Assembly (NCBI GenBank): GCA_037389465.1
Contig: JAZARR010000171.1
Coordinates: forward strand, 744,001-808,000
Direction of reading: 5' to 3'
DNA length: 64,000 bases
Source: Baylisascaris procyonis
Taxonomy: Eukaryota > Nematoda > Chromadorea > Rhabditida > Ascarididae
Positions 63,498 to 64,000 of the stretch are shown in pieces. The position numbers were made by a program, and so were the translations under genes. The stretch's first letter is position 1. Each line of letters begins with the position of its first letter. The notes below the pieces were generated by a model that was given only the letters and a program-made list of their open reading frames with translations, searched no databases and was not told the DNA's origin.

Positions 63498-63845
63498 ATG
63501 TCCTCATCACTAATTGAAGAGGAGGATTCATGTGTGGATACAAGTGGAAATGCATTCGCGATGATTATTCTTTTATGTGGTTCGATGTTTTCTTTATTTT
63601 CTATCCTCAATAATTCGATTTTATTCATCAATCTACTACGTTCTTCACATACCTATGATAGCCATTTACTATATATTCTAATTTTGGCATTTTTCGACTT
63701 AATTGTCTCATTGTGCTATGTACCGGTTATTGTGGTCGACTATCTAAAGGATCAACTACAATTGGTGTTACTTGCACGATTTTGGTGGTCATATTTCAAT
63801 TATTTATTATCAATCACACATGTTGCAATGTCAGCTTCATGGTTG
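63498..63845 (+). CDS. Rhodopsin-family G-protein-coupled receptor, N-terminal exon (partial)
   Basis: The peptide has an acidic N-terminus (SLIEEEDSCVD) and three hydrophobic segments at about residues 19-47, 57-80 and 96-118. The second contains LILAFFDLIVSL, matching the LAxxD pattern of class A transmembrane helix 2. A WW pair before the third fits extracellular loop 1. The frame stays open to 63881, but a likely donor (GTTGTT after residue 116, or GTTGGT four bases earlier) ends the exon at 63845 or 63841, and the rest lies beyond the window. The arrangement resembles nematode neuropeptide (FMRFamide-type) receptors; ligand and subfamily cannot be fixed. The frame extends upstream of this ATG, so another start or a 5' exon is possible. 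Confidence 0.55.
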
Positions 63846-64000
63846 GTTGTTTTTTTTCTTTCTGAAATTTTAATTCTGTAACAAAAATTTAAAATTCATT
63901 TCATTCTTCATAAAGCGGAACTCAGCTTTTTTTTGCGCTATTTGCAAATTTTTACAAATCAAATAAAGGCAACCGGATATTGTGTTCATTGTTTCAATCT

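Overview
The window is eukaryotic DNA, most likely from a nematode. Protein-coding sequence is split into many short exons with GT/AG introns. Pyrimidine-rich TTTTCAG-type acceptors lie just upstream of both start codons, as expected for spliced-leader trans-splicing. The two intact genes are neighbours in the same order as the Caenorhabditis elegans pair D2085.3 (eIF2B epsilon) and D2085.4 (etc-1), as I remember that map. The species cannot be named from this sequence; long AT-rich introns would fit a parasitic nematode.

Layout. 1-1060 is an array of five-base NNCGA units. 1061-17902 is a 16.8 kb simple-sequence satellite of CAGACACA-like units with superimposed multi-kilobase duplications. 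17903-20030 is unique sequence with no gene I can support. 20031-37274 (minus) is a 21-exon HECT ubiquitin ligase of the UBE3C/ETC-1 family; my exon model has consistent phases and gives 1047 codons plus stop. 37275-39749 is intergenic. 39750-53074 (minus) is a 14-exon gene for the epsilon subunit of eIF2B, 648 codons plus stop. 53075-63497 is a long AT-rich, gene-poor stretch with an (AAAT)n tract and a 48-bp coding-like tandem duplication. At 63498 (plus) a seven-transmembrane receptor gene begins and runs off the end.

How the genes relate. eIF2B epsilon is the nucleotide-exchange subunit that recharges eIF2 with GTP for translation initiation. UBE3C-type ligases associate with the 26S proteasome and extend ubiquitin chains. 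Both are housekeeping genes on one strand, about 2.5 kb apart, so co-transcription as a nematode operon is possible but not shown. Introns hold dispersed repeats, hairpins, a non-LTR retrotransposon tail, a tRNA-like element and two orphan exon-like reading frames. No bacterial, phage or CRISPR system is present. The most unusual parts are the satellite block and the orphan exons.
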